A DNA stretch of 64,000 nucleotides from Erwinia sp. S63 (GTDB lineage: Bacteria; Pseudomonadota; Gammaproteobacteria; Enterobacterales; Enterobacteriaceae), in assembly GCF_016625195.1 (NCBI RefSeq), contig NZ_JACVUP010000019.1, positions 45,582 through 109,581 on the forward strand, read 5' to 3'. The translations under genes and the position numbers were made by a program. Shown in pieces: positions 1 through 9,529 of the stretch; within the stretch, counting starts at the first letter, position 1; the number at the start of each line of letters is the position of its first letter. The notes beneath the pieces are model-generated. The model was not told the origin of the DNA. It did not search any database and saw only the letters and a list, made by a program, of their open reading frames with translations.

Positions 1-709
1 AGGAAGGGCAGCGAGCCCAGAAACAGCAGGCCCCGCCCGACCCTGCGCATGGCGCTGCTTTCATGACAACAGGTCTCGCCACTCCTGCTGAGCGTCAGCC
101 GTTCGTAGTTTGCCAGCTCATAGTTGGTGGCGGGCGCCAGGCTGAGAAGCCCTTTCAGGGCCGCTTCCGGGCTTTCGGCCGTCAGGCTGCTGTCCCACCG
201 GCGGTGCAGGCGGAGACCGGCTACCGTCAGCGGCGGGTCATCCTTTCGCGCTGCCGCACCAATCCCCGCGCGCACCGGCGCTGCCGCGCCTCCTCCAGCG
301 ATGATAAAGGTTCAGATGGATTAAGGCCCTGAAGCTCAACCCGGTTAGCCGCCGGCAGCGTGGCGGCCCATGCGGCAAGCTGCTGCAAAAGTCAGGTGCC
401 GATGCCGCATCCGCGCAGCGGCGGGGCCAGCACCAGGCCCCCGGGGGCCATTGCCACGCGTCCCGGCAGGCCGCGCCGGCCAGGGGTGAACACCGCGCTG
501 ACGGTTCCCGGAAGGGCGCCACGCGGCAGGGCAGACAGCAGGTGCCAGGTGAGCCTGAGTGTGCGCCCGGTTCTGGAGCCTGCGAAAGGCGGGTCTTCCC
601 GGGCAGACACCAGCATGCGAAACGGCGCGTCAGGTTGAATGCCGGCGGGTAGCCGGCAAATCGTCAGGACGTGTTCCGTGACGGGTGCAGATTGTGCGGC
701 TGCGGACAT
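1..709 (-). pseudogene. GNAT-like acetyltransferase, broken
   Basis: A good ribosome site (AGGAGG 5 bases before the ATG at 709) starts a reading frame of 105 codons that ends at TGA (392-394). The same frame stays open after the stop and reads LLQQLAAWAATLP. The segment before the stop, LAPPLRGCGIGT, resembles the acetyl-CoA-binding motif (R/Q-x-x-G-x-G/A) of GNAT acetyltransferases. After about position 245 the coding sense continues in another frame (DDPPLTVAGLRLHRRWDSSL and on) and runs off the window start. One nonsense codon plus one frameshift make it a pseudogene. The GNAT assignment rests on one motif and is moderate. Confidence 0.5.
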
Positions 710-1213
710 GGAGCACCTCCTGATGATATTGAAGGTATCCTGATGCCCTCCGGTGGTGCTGTACAGCTGAGAGTGGACTTAAGGGCTTAATTCAGCGAAA
801 TCTGGACCCTGAGAGTTATATTTCTGCACGGGTCAGAATAAAATAAGCAGAATCAGAGAATTCCTGACATGATTTTTCCAGGGTTGCATTAAGGTAGCCC
901 TGTGCACCCGGCCACGCAGAAGGCCGTCCGTGACGCCAGCAGTTCGCCTCTCAGGACCCATGGTCCGCTTTACACAGCCAGCATCAGGCCGGCTATGTGA
1001 AATACAGCGTTGATCCCGGGACTGAACACCCCGGGAGATTTTTTATATCCTTCCTGCCCGCCATCCCTCCGACTCTGTCTGAAACGCGGGAGACACATTT
1101 GTGACACAGCGCATGCTTCTCCTGACCACAGGGTGCCGGGGGGATATCCGTGCATGCTAAAGTCTGTTCAGGAGCGGGAAAACCATGCCTTCATGCACAG
1201 AGGAGACGTCATA
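710..1213. other. intergenic, no gene seen
   Basis: No convincing coding sequence. The part from about 1080 to 1213 resembles the DNA at about 8310-8438, so the downstream small gene was duplicated together with its upstream region. Confidence 0.5.
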
Positions 1214-1384
1214 ATGAAAAACGGTGCCACGCCCTATCGTGAAGCGCTGATACGCCTGAGCGCGCTCCGGATCCGTTACCGGCGGGCAAGCCGCAACCCG
1301 GCGGCCGGAATGGTGGACCTCGCGGCGCTGATGTCCGAGCTGGAGGAGGCCGAACAGGACGTGGAGCGATATGAAAAACAGTAA
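1214..1384 (+). CDS. small hypothetical protein (56 aa)
   Basis: The protein starts MKNGATPYREAL and ends EEAEQDVERYEKQ. It is charged and probably helical, with no signal peptide or membrane segment. The ATG at 1214 follows AGAGGAG at a suitable distance. A decayed second copy lies at 8439-8606. That the second copy lost its start and gained a stop, while this one stayed open, supports this one as a real gene. A terminator follows about 115 bases downstream. The family is not recognised. Confidence 0.6.
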   Translation: MKNGATPYREALIRLSALRIRYRRASRNPAAGMVDLAALMSELEEAEQDVERYEKQ

Positions 1385-1499
1385 GCATCACAGAAGACCG
1401 GGCTAAAGTTTTTCAGCGGATAGCCGATAACATGAAGGTGGTTAATCCGATGGCCACACTCCACGACACGAGTAAGTCCGTTTATCTCATTGATGTTTT

Positions 1500-1526
1500 C
1501 AGGGGCTGACCCGCCCCTGTTTTTTT
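1500..1526 (+). terminator. Rho-independent terminator
   Basis: Stem CAGGGGC/GCCCCTG with a 6-base loop, followed by seven T. It probably ends the transcript of the 56-aa gene at 1214-1384. Confidence 0.75.
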
Positions 1527-1969
1527 AACGTCTGTTCAGCCTGCCTGCGCTGTGTCTTCAGTAATGAATATCTTCCCCGTGCCCTGAATTTCCAACCTAT
1601 CTGACAAAAATTTTTTCTGAACACTAAGTTCTGCTCTTCTGTGTTGCCTGTACGGCGGACATTACGATCAGCTTCGTGGGAAAGGGTTCAGAATCCGGGC
1701 GCTGGCGGTCCCGTACAGGAATTAACTGTGCAGGCAGCGTAATAAAAAAATGGCTTCCGGGAGGAAGCCATCAGCACAATCAGTCGCAGTATCAGATGTG
1801 TACCCTGATGAGGCACATTAAAGTTATCGGCACCTTGCTCCGAAACCTGAGCGCAACCGGCATTTTTTATAAACCTGCCAGGCAACACGCTTTTGATAAG
1901 CAGGTCCCGGCGGGTTTAGGAACATCAGTAACCTCCGCCCCCTCAATCAAAGAAAACGTAAATTCTGCC
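1527..1969. other. intergenic, no gene seen
   Basis: No supported gene. The stretch separates the plus-strand small gene from the 3' end of the minus-strand chemoreceptor gene. Confidence 0.4.
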
Positions 1970-3631
1970 TCAGAAGCTCTTCCAGTTTTCATCCCCCACT
2001 GCCGCAACGGCAGGGGTGGGCCGTAATAAAGCAGCCCTCCGTACCGGCCGGACAGCCTGAGCGTCCAGAGTGCCTGCCTGGCCCGAGTCCGGAACCAGCG
2101 TAAAGTTACTCACCAGCTTGTTCAGCGCCGCCGCCTGTTCCATCAGCGAACGTGACGCGGCCGAAGCTTCTTCAACCAGCGCAGCATTCTGTTGTGTTAC
2201 GTCATCCATTTGATTCACGGCAATATGGACCTGCCCGATACCCTGAGACTGTTCACTGCCGGCAACCGATATCTCATCGACAAGGTCGGCGACCTGCCGC
2301 ACGGCGTCGTTCATACGGGACATATTTTCTCCTACGCCCTCAGCCTGCGTCGATCCGGCTTCGACAAAACCCATGGATGACTCAATCAGCCCTTTGATTT
2401 CACGGGCGGAGGAGGATGAACGTTGCGCGAGGTTACGAACTTCTCCCGCTACCACCGCGAAGCCGCGACCCTGCTCTCCGGCACGCGCGGCCTCGACGGC
2501 TGCGTTCAGGGCCAGAATGTTGGTCTGAAATGCAATGCCTTCAATCAGCCCGATAATATCCGTGATTTTTGCAGAGCTTCCCCTGATGTCACCCATTGTA
2601 TCCAGAAGCGTGCGTACCCGCCCGGCGCTGTCCTCTGAAATGTCCCGGGCATTCTTCGCCAGCTGGCTGGCAAGCTGAGTGTTTTCAGCGGTCTGACGCA
2701 CGGTCTCACTCAATTCTGACATGCTTGCCGCCGTCTGCTCCAGCGAGGCAGCCTGCTCCTCTGTTCGTGAAGAGAGGTCCTCATTACCGGCTGCTATCTG
2801 CGCAGAAGCCGCGCTGACCGACTGTGAAGAGGCCTCCACCTTCGACAGCGAGGCTGAGACGCTTTCTATAAGATGATTAAACGCTTTTGCGGTCAGGCCG
2901 ATTTCATCCCGGCGCGACTCGTCCACCCTGAGCGTCAGGTCAAGCCGCTGGCTGGCGTTTTCCATAGTCTGCCGCATGCCGTTGAGTTGCCCGCGGATAC
3001 CGAAAACCGTTTTGAGCGCAAAGAAGGCCAGAATAGCAATGGCCAGTGCGGAACCCCCTATTAAGCTCCAGACTGTCACCTGATAAGTCCGGTCATTTTC
3101 CTGACGCAGGGTGCTGCCGATGTCCACGTTAAGTTTGAGCTGTTTCTGGTAGCCTGCAATCAACTGGCGGGCGGCTTCGCCAATGCCGTTATTGCTCTGG
3201 AGCGCCCCCAGTGCAATGGCGTCATTCTGTGCGCGTGAGCCAGCAAGAAATTCCGGAAGCGAGGATTCAACCTGTTTGATGGTGGAGAACGCTCTCTCTG
3301 TCAACTGCCGGTCCTCCTCGTTCGATATGTCATTATTCAGGTAATAGTTGTTCAGTGATTTAATATTACTTATAGCTTCATCGATTTTCTTTTCGACTTC
3401 AGCCTGTCGCCGCGGATCTGTTGCGCTCTGGTGGCGGTAGAGCCAGATAATGAGGGAATTACTGCCGTCTACCAGTTTTCCCAGATCCAGCAATGACGCA
3501 ACGGTATTTTCCTGTACATACTGAAAGCGGGACTGAAATCCGCCGGCAACCATGACGGCCACGATGACCATCGCGACCAGCGAGGCAGAGAGAAGTGAAA
3601 AGGTAAGCAACAATCGCTGTGTAATCGTCAT
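1970..3631 (-). CDS. methyl-accepting chemotaxis protein, membrane type
   Basis: This 553-aa protein has the full layout of a Tar/Tsr-like chemoreceptor. A first membrane segment spans residues ~8-32, a periplasmic sensor rich in helices (4HB-like) ~33-185, and a second membrane segment ~188-210. A HAMP linker and a long coiled-coil signalling domain follow. The highly conserved hairpin tip is present (EQGRGFAVVAGEVRNLAQRS, ~385-405). The C-terminus ends NWKSF, close to the NWETF/NWESF pentapeptide that docks CheR and CheB, so it is probably adaptation-competent. AGGA precedes the start. It should signal through the host CheA/CheW to the flagellar motor. The ligand is not predictable. It stands alone, not in a che operon. 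Confidence 0.93.
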   Translation of the reverse strand: MTITQRLLLTFSLLSASLVAMVIVAVMVAGGFQSRFQYVQENTVASLLDLGKLVDGSNSLIIWLYRHQSATDPRRQAEVEKKIDEAISNIKSLNNYYLNNDISNEEDRQLTERAFSTIKQVESSLPEFLAGSRAQNDAIALGALQSNNGIGEAARQLIAGYQKQLKLNVDIGSTLRQENDRTYQVTVWSLIGGSALAIAILAFFALKTVFGIRGQLNGMRQTMENASQRLDLTLRVDESRRDEIGLTAKAFNHLIESVSASLSKVEASSQSVSAASAQIAAGNEDLSSRTEEQAASLEQTAASMSELSETVRQTAENTQLASQLAKNARDISEDSAGRVRTLLDTMGDIRGSSAKITDIIGLIEGIAFQTNILALNAAVEAARAGEQGRGFAVVAGEVRNLAQRSSSSAREIKGLIESSMGFVEAGSTQAEGVGENMSRMNDAVRQVADLVDEISVAGSEQSQGIGQVHIAVNQMDDVTQQNAALVEEASAASRSLMEQAAALNKLVSNFTLVPDSGQAGTLDAQAVRPVRRAALLRPTPAVAAVGDENWKSF

Positions 3632-4088
3632 CTGTAATTCCTGCCATTGTAAGTGACTGATAATTTATGAAATCTGAAAATAATAAAAACTTTCAGCATA
3701 TTTATCGGCAGAAAAGCAGGAAACGTTATTTCAAATTAAGCGGGCCCGCGTCGCACGGGTATCGCGTTTTCCCCCATTGACCAGCCACCACCGCCCGGAC
3801 TGGATGGACGGAGCTGCAGGGGCAGATAAATGGATGCTGTGACTGTGGGTAAGTGTCGCTGCAGAGCAAGAGGCCTGCTGCTTCTTTTACCTCCGACCTT
3901 CTGACTGATAAGCTGCTGACAGGCCGCTAAAGCGGCATTTGCAGCACAGGCTTAGCACTGCTCGCCCGTCTGAATATCGGCTTCAGGAGCCTGCTGACCG
4001 CCGCTACAATTTTCAGTAAGCTGACAATCGCGGGCTCTGCCTACGCCAGTATGCTCATATGCATCAGATTCAAACGGAAGAAACGCAG
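3632..4088. other. intergenic, no gene seen
   Basis: Holds the upstream region of the minus-strand chemoreceptor gene and the leader of the plus-strand gene at 4089. I see no coding sequence or clear operator. Confidence 0.4.
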
Positions 4089-4331
4089 ATGAAAGACTCA
4101 GAAGATGAACTGACAAAATCCCTCTACTGGGAGGCTTGCCGGATTACCGGCATGATTTGCCTGAATCTGGCCGACCGGGGCCAGCAGACCGATCGTAATC
4201 GATTGATCCGGGAGCTGGTCACGCTCGTAAAAGCCAGCGAAAAGGAAAATGAAGTCTGTAATCCCTCGCTGATTTTCGCGATTGAACAGCTCAGGGGCGA
4301 CGACCCGGATGAAGTCAGACTTCACAGCTGA
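4089..4331 (+). CDS. small hypothetical protein (80 aa), possibly connector-like
   Basis: Starts MKDSEDELTKSLYWEAC and ends DPDEVRLHS. It is predicted soluble and helical. The central pattern, hydrophobic helix - short polar turn - R-x-x-LI-x-x-L - spacer - IEQL, is reminiscent of the YmgB/AriR-type connectors of the 44-63 kb island, but conservation is too weak to assign it. The ATG at 4089 was chosen because GGAAGAAACG lies just upstream; an upstream in-frame ATG at 4059 is possible. Confidence 0.55.
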   Translation: MKDSEDELTKSLYWEACRITGMICLNLADRGQQTDRNRLIRELVTLVKASEKENEVCNPSLIFAIEQLRGDDPDEVRLHS

Positions 4332-4434
4332 ATCGGGTGCAGACTCAACAGACTACTCCGGGCAGGGATGATGTCATAAGATACCGCATTTCAGTGCCAA
4401 TCTTTTTTGTGGTCCTGCATGAAGGATGCCTCTT

Positions 4435-5037
4435 ATGGATAACGACAATCTGAACGTCAGTCACCTGGCCTGGTGCGGGCTGATTGCACTGCACACTGCC
4501 CGCCGCGACGGGGTCGCGACCTCCCCCGCGCAGGACAACCTCTTTCTGACCCGCTGGCTGGCTGCCGCCGAGAAGCAGCGGCGTTTTCCCCGGGAGCTTG
4601 CCAGCGACATCAGCTGGCTGCTGAAAGAAGGGCGGGTGAAGGGACTGCTTGCCGACCTGCCCGGCAAGTTTGACTACCTGTGGCGCGCCGGCAACGGCAA
4701 CCTGCAGGGGCAGAACGACCTGTTCCGGCTGCAGCACGCCCTGCACGCGGTGAAACTCACCGGATGGATTTACATGGTGCTGGCAGAGAGCGAATGGAGC
4801 GGCCGCCGGCAGCTTCGCCTGAGCCCTGCGGTATCGGGCATTTACCTGAACCGTCACGCGCTGGACGCCGGCTTTGACGAGCACGGCCGCCAGCGCATAC
4901 CCCTGCTCGCGCGCATCACCGGCGAGCTTTCCGCGCTCGATAAGCTGCTGCAGCGATCGGGCTGGCGCCGGGAAGCGGCCAGAAGTGCCGATGAACATCT
5001 GCACCTCCTCCTCGCGGACGGGTTCCGGGCAGCGTGA
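4435..5037 (+). CDS. DUF2913 family protein
   Basis: A 200-aa protein with the DUF2913 hallmarks: an N-terminal LAWCGLIALHTARRDG helix, the NLFLTRWLAAAEKQRRFPR segment and the GRVKGLLADLPGKFDYLW region. DUF2913 proteins are found scattered on enterobacterial plasmids and islands and have no known function. The ATG at 4435 is preferred over that at 4426 because AAGGA lies 8 bases before it. No signal peptide or membrane segment. It appears monocistronic. Confidence 0.8.
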   Translation: MDNDNLNVSHLAWCGLIALHTARRDGVATSPAQDNLFLTRWLAAAEKQRRFPRELASDISWLLKEGRVKGLLADLPGKFDYLWRAGNGNLQGQNDLFRLQHALHAVKLTGWIYMVLAESEWSGRRQLRLSPAVSGIYLNRHALDAGFDEHGRQRIPLLARITGELSALDKLLQRSGWRREAARSADEHLHLLLADGFRAA

Positions 5038-5241
5038 GGCCTGAACAGAAATGGTCACGGACGTTACAGACTACAGTGAACATGCGCGCCGGCTCAGGTT
5101 TCAGGGCGGGCGGCCGATAATACCTGCGTAGACAGAATAATAAATCGTTTTTTTTCATTTCCTGAACGGGGAGCCGCCCGGCGGCACCCCACTTTTTTGG
5201 ACGGCGACCACGTGCGCGATCGCCAGGACAGGAACCACAGC

Positions 5242-5475
5242 ATGAACAGGCATGAAGTCACGTCTCAGCTGTTTCGCAGCGCAGGTTACGATCCGACCAG
5301 CGGCGTACTTGAACTGGAGTACCGGAACGGCGCGTGCCGTCGCTGGCTCGCGGTGCCGGCAAAGGTGTATCAGGCGTTCTGCGCGGCCGCGGACGTTGAC
5401 GCATTTTTCAGGAGCAGTATCGAGGGCCGCTACCTTTCCCTGCGGGGCAGCCTCAGCCTGCGGCGCGGCGTCTGA
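5242..5475 (+). CDS. KTSC-domain protein
   Basis: A 77-aa protein matching the small KTSC domain: YDPTSGVLELEYRNG, then WLAVPAKVYQAFCAAADVDAFFRSSIEGRY. This follows the family pattern Y-D-x-x-x-x-x-L-x-[VI]-x-F/Y-x-x-G, VP-x-x-V/Y and a final I-x-x-x-Y. The K-T-S-C tail itself is absent; the end reads SLRGSLSLRRGV. KTSC domains are sometimes fused to lysyl-tRNA synthetase-like proteins or stand alone; their role is unclear. The start follows AGGA by 9 bases. Confidence 0.65.
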   Translation: MNRHEVTSQLFRSAGYDPTSGVLELEYRNGACRRWLAVPAKVYQAFCAAADVDAFFRSSIEGRYLSLRGSLSLRRGV

Positions 5476-5949
5476 CGCTATCATCTGCGCATACGCATCA
5501 TAATCTTCAGCTGTCTACTGTCGCGCGGTTATCTTATCCCGACTGGCCACGCGCCGGCCCGCGGCCACTCCGTTCAGTCAGGTGGCCGTTTCCCCCCGGA
5601 AAGTAGCGTTTCAGCCATTACTCATTCGGGCATGCGGGAATAACGAGTACGGATGCTCCCGGATAACATAAGGAAAATTACGTCACGAAAAATGAATTTC
5701 ACCCACAGCTGCTGGAAGATGCGGCAGCCTGGTTTTTCTGGATGCTGGTATCCCGCGACGGGTTTGAGCTCACACATTAAAAATGTTTTACAGACCCGCG
5801 GACAGTCACTCCTCAACCATCCTGAGCGGAAAAATCATTTTCCGGCGCTATCCGCTCGGGGAGATTCCAACATCTACGTTCAGCGCCTTCTGCAGCGCTG
5901 TTGCTGAAAACGCGCACGCCCGGGCTGTCCGGGAAAAAATCTCACCGGC
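5476..5949. other. intergenic, no gene seen
   Basis: Short open frames occur on both strands, but none has a ribosome site or recognisable protein. Confidence 0.4.
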
Positions 5950-6381
5950 ATGATTTACAGCGAGCACCGCTTTAGCTGGAGGACGTCTTCCGCCGCCGGT
6001 ATCTCTGCGGCACATCTTGATTTTCCTGTTACGGTCGAGGGTGACAGCTTTCCCCGGTGCGGTTCTCTCTGCCTGCGTGCTCCTCTGCCCGCGGTCGTGT
6101 TTGCCGATTCACCGCCACCTGAGGGTTTCCTGCGGATTGCGGACACCCGCGCCCTGGGTTTCAGCATGCCGCTCTGGTTGTCACCTCAGACAGTCAGTCG
6201 GGTTGAATCCCGCCTGTGGCTTCTGCCGGGGATATTTTTTATCCCCGTATATCCGGAGCTGACAGACCGGTACTGGAAAAAAGTCATACCCAACGGCGTC
6301 TGTGCCAGAGAACGGATAATAATGGAGAAGGACGGGGAGGCCGTGAGCTTCGATTTCCACTGGCAAAGTCGCACGCACTGA
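5950..6381 (+). CDS. hypothetical protein (143 aa), tentative
   Basis: An open frame of 143 codons, starting MIYSEHRFSWRTSS and ending DFHWQSRTH. Its composition is protein-like (PLWLSPQTVSRVESRLWLLPGIFFIPVYPEL) and G/C is favoured at third codon positions. No good ribosome site precedes the ATG and I recognise no family. Opposite-strand frames in the region look less protein-like. It may be real or a remnant. Confidence 0.35.
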   Translation: MIYSEHRFSWRTSSAAGISAAHLDFPVTVEGDSFPRCGSLCLRAPLPAVVFADSPPPEGFLRIADTRALGFSMPLWLSPQTVSRVESRLWLLPGIFFIPVYPELTDRYWKKVIPNGVCARERIIMEKDGEAVSFDFHWQSRTH

Positions 6382-6639
6382 AACCTTTAAAAGAGTAAAT
6401 TCCGGTGCTGCCGAGAGCATGTGTGTCAGCGGGAAAGTGCAGCAGTACTTAGGGGGAGCATGACAAAACGTATTATATACCCGATCTGCAAAAAGCATGG
6501 TCAGGCTGCCCCCCAGATATCTGATGCAGAGCCCGTAACCAGCACCCGCAGCATATCGGTCCAGATGAACACAAGGCCGCCCCAGGGGTTTCTGGCTCCT
6601 CCACACCGCTAAACCTTCCCCTTTATATCAGTCAGCCCA

Positions 6640-7977
6640 TCAGGCGTTTCCCTCTTTCACTGAATGTGCCACATCCCTGACGGCTTTCTCCACGCCTTCT
6701 GAGTTTATCTGAATACTGGCAATGACCTCACCTGCCTCGCGCATGAGCGCCACGCCGTCCTTTGTGTTTGCCATACTGCCCTCTATACCACAGAGTACTT
6801 TTTTGGCCAGCAGGTTGTTATCCACCACGACCCGTTCGATTTCTTCAGTGGCAGCACTGACGCTTGCTGCAAGGTTGCGGACTTCTGCGGCGACAACGGC
6901 AAAGCTTCTGCCTGATGCACCCGCCCTGGCTGCTTCAATAGCGGCATTCAGGGCAATCAGCCTTGTCTGCATGGCAAAGCTTCGGATTGTTTCGACCATA
7001 CCGTCAATGCTGTCAGACTGACTGTTGAGTCGGGATATATCCGCTGAAACCGAGCTCATCCCAAGGGCAATCCTGTCTATCATTCTGATGCTGTTCTCGA
7101 TTACATCTGCACCTGTCTGGGCACTTCCCCGTGTCTGGACTGCCATATCCCACGCGTGCACGGCGGCATCCTGCTCTTTCTGATTTCGCAGGACCTGACC
7201 GGTAACGTCTGAAGCAAATTTCACAATTTTATACAGTTTGCCATCTGCGCTGAATACCGGATTATAGGTGGCACGTAACCAAAGCGGGGCACCACGACTA
7301 TTCAGTCGTGGGAACTGGCCAGAGAAAAATTCACCCTGATTCAGTTTTTCCCAGAACTGCCGGTACTCATCACTTTTATACAGTGATTCGCTACAAAATA
7401 GCCTGTGATGCTGACCGATGACCTCCTCCCGCTGATACCCGGTGGCGCTGAGGAAGTTTTCGTTAACATCAAGTACAAGTCCGGCTGGATCGAACGAAAT
7501 AACGGCCATAGAGCGGCTGATGGCATTGACGAGTGACTCCAGCTCCAGTGCTGACTGTACGCGCCCGGAAACGTCTGCGGCTATTTTAATGATTTTGAAA
7601 ACCCTCCCGCGCCTGTCAGCAACGGGAATGTAGCTTGCCTCTAGCCATACGGGACGGTTGCCCTTTGCCAGCCTCATATACTTACCACTGAAGCTCTCAC
7701 CGTCCGCAAGGCGCTGCCAGAAATGGCGGTATTCAGGTGTACTGATTAGCGAAGGGGCACAAAACATGCTGTGGTGGTGCCCGATTATTTCGTCGGCTCG
7801 GTAGCCCATAGTAGTAAGAAAAAGCGGGCTGGCCTTCCGGATTATTCCGGCTGGGGTGAACTCAATAACGGGCATAGCCTGCTCAAGCGCGCCTACAGAA
7901 GCGGATAAACGTGAGCGACTTAGGGAAAACAGATTTTTTAACGTATGCAGGCGCATGATATGTTCCGGATTATCCAA
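6640..7977 (-). CDS. BdlA-like soluble PAS-PAS-chemoreceptor
   Basis: This 445-aa protein has no membrane segment. Two PAS domains (~30-140 and ~150-265) share the motifs YRADEIIGHHHSMFC and YQREEVIGQHHRLFC, each followed by W-L-x-A-[ST]-Y-x-P and a PAC-like VFKIIK or LYKIVK segment. A shortened chemoreceptor signalling domain (~290-440) keeps FAVVAAEVRNLA. The order and length match Pseudomonas BdlA, a cytoplasmic biofilm-dispersion regulator with two PAS domains and an MCP domain; Aer-type oxygen sensors differ by having a membrane anchor. Here it would act in the cytoplasm on chemotaxis or biofilm dispersal. The C-terminus (SVKEGNA) lacks the CheR/CheB pentapeptide. PAS ligands are unknown; the repeated GHHH/GQHH could bind haem, which is a guess. 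Confidence 0.85.
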   Translation of the reverse strand: MDNPEHIMRLHTLKNLFSLSRSRLSASVGALEQAMPVIEFTPAGIIRKASPLFLTTMGYRADEIIGHHHSMFCAPSLISTPEYRHFWQRLADGESFSGKYMRLAKGNRPVWLEASYIPVADRRGRVFKIIKIAADVSGRVQSALELESLVNAISRSMAVISFDPAGLVLDVNENFLSATGYQREEVIGQHHRLFCSESLYKSDEYRQFWEKLNQGEFFSGQFPRLNSRGAPLWLRATYNPVFSADGKLYKIVKFASDVTGQVLRNQKEQDAAVHAWDMAVQTRGSAQTGADVIENSIRMIDRIALGMSSVSADISRLNSQSDSIDGMVETIRSFAMQTRLIALNAAIEAARAGASGRSFAVVAAEVRNLAASVSAATEEIERVVVDNNLLAKKVLCGIEGSMANTKDGVALMREAGEVIASIQINSEGVEKAVRDVAHSVKEGNA

Positions 7978-8438
7978 TGACTGCTTCGGTTATCGGCAAA
8001 CCGTATGTGGACATTATGTATTGCTGTGATAGTCACGGGTCACAATTGTTTTGGACTTTAACAAGATTGCCAAACATCTCCTGGAGCTAACTACTGTCTA
8101 CTAACCAGATTGTCGGACACCATGACTTTGATGGCGTGCAACATGTAAGTCAGGTCAGCATACCTTCCGTGTGAGAACCTTACAGCTGTCTGAGCAACGG
8201 ATGCGCTTTTAGCCAGACACGCTCTGCTCGGTGGACCTTCACCGTTTATAGCTCCGCATAGGAATCTTTTCCTGATTGATATCCAACACAACTGCATACC
8301 CGTTTTCTATCCGTCCGTATCTGAAGTGACAAAACGCATGTTTCTCCTGACACTGCGAGCCGGTGTGGTATGCCAGCATGGGAGAACCTCTTCATAAGCG
8401 GGAAAAAACGTGCGTTCATGAACAGAGGTGTCGTCATA
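7978..8438. other. intergenic, decayed duplicated leader
   Basis: No gene. From about 8310 the sequence is recognisably related to about 1080-1213 (for example GCATG-TTCTCCTGACAC and AACAGAGGTGTCGTCATAA). Confidence 0.5.
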
Positions 8439-8606
8439 ACGGAAAACGGTGCCTCGCCCTAGCGTGAAGCACTGATACGCCTGAGCGTGCTCAGGCTATG
8501 TGCCCGGTGGGCAAGCCGCAATCCTGCGGCCGGAACGATAGATCTGGCGTCACTGATGTCCGAACTGCAGGAGTCCGAACAGGAAGTGGAGCGATGTGAT
8601 AAATAG
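8439..8606 (+). pseudogene. decayed copy of the 56-aa gene
   Basis: The translated sequence aligns along its whole length with the gene at 1214-1384. The start codon has become ACG, the ninth-position tyrosine codon region has become TAG, and one codon is lost overall. Conserved pieces include EALIRLS, ASRNPAAG and LMSEL. It cannot make a full protein. Confidence 0.85.
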
Positions 8607-8782
8607 TGAACATCCAAGCTTTCCGGGCAGCACTAGGGAAGAGAAGGGGTTGTGATTGTGACGTCGCCCAGCAACAGGGGCATGGTTGATATTCATGACA
8701 GGCGCCCACGGGTGATTGCCCCTGACGCCGTTCGCGAGTAATTAAGTACCAGCACGTCTCCCACTCGGCTAAAGCCCGGTGC

Positions 8783-9529
8783 TTATTTTGGCCTGCACAG
8801 CGGGCAGTTGAGGCAGTATTCGACAGGGTCGGTTGCTTTGTAATAGAAACAGCAGGTGCGACGAAAGCGCACAGGCTTTCCCGCCGCGTTTAGCTGGAGA
8901 GGTCGGCGAAAGCGTTGCAGCGGGTTCCAGGAAAGGCCAAAGAGAGAAGGTGAAGCCTGTCCGATCAACCAGTTAAAATCGGCATCCCTGCGCTCGTTCT
9001 GCGTTTCATCGAGCCTGTCCATTCGGCCCTGATAAAGTGAAAAAACCCGCATCGCGGTATTTTCCCAGAGTATCTGTATGGGCAGTCCGCTCACTCCGGC
9101 CAGACTTTGCCAGAGCGGAGAAAGAAACCCGCGGAAAAGCGCTGACACGACTTCTTCACGCCAGGCATCTCGCTCACCGGAAAGATAGCATGTCACTACA
9201 GTGTCTGCCGGGAGCGACGATGTCCATAGCCCGTTATCGTGAGCATACTCAAGCCGGCTGCGAGAAAGAGAGAAGGTCAGGCCACTGTCAAACACGCTCA
9301 TAGCATAGAGCACATTGCCCGTCGCGAGAAATGCCAGACGTTTTGCAAACAGCGAGGCGGCTATGGCCACATCCGGTGCGCGTGTCAGCGGCATCACGAG
9401 ACGTAAAAAGGCATCGCAATGTTTCGCATTGAGCACATATTCTGCCGGCACACTGCGCGCGTCGGCCGCCGCGAGGGGCCGTAAGCGGAAATTCTTCTGC
9501 AGATAGGCATGCTCCTCAGGCGTCAGCAT
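8783..9529 (-). CDS. fhuF: FhuF-like siderophore-iron reductase
   Basis: A 248-aa protein whose C-terminus carries CC-x11-C-x2-C (residues ~230-245). This cysteine arrangement resembles the [2Fe-2S] ligands of FhuF, which reduces ferric hydroxamate siderophores in the cytoplasm to release Fe2+. The rest has the expected HCDAFLRLVMPLT and W-x-x-L-P segments. The ATG at 9529 overlaps the end of the ATPase gene by 14 bases, so the two are translationally linked; a start at 9583 deeper in the ATPase gene is possible. It is the last gene of the minus-strand uptake operon. A cytoplasmic reductase implies that intact ferric siderophore is imported. Confidence 0.88.
   Translation of the reverse strand: MLTPEEHAYLQKNFRLRPLAAADARSVPAEYVLNAKHCDAFLRLVMPLTRAPDVAIAASLFAKRLAFLATGNVLYAMSVFDSGLTFSLSRSRLEYAHDNGLWTSSLPADTVVTCYLSGERDAWREEVVSALFRGFLSPLWQSLAGVSGLPIQILWENTAMRVFSLYQGRMDRLDETQNERRDADFNWLIGQASPSLFGLSWNPLQRFRRPLQLNAAGKPVRFRRTCCFYYKATDPVEYCLNCPLCRPK

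Noticed and set aside
4345..5058. 237-codon frame opposite the DUF2913 gene
   Set aside because: Antisense shadow; the plus-strand protein has family support and a ribosome site.
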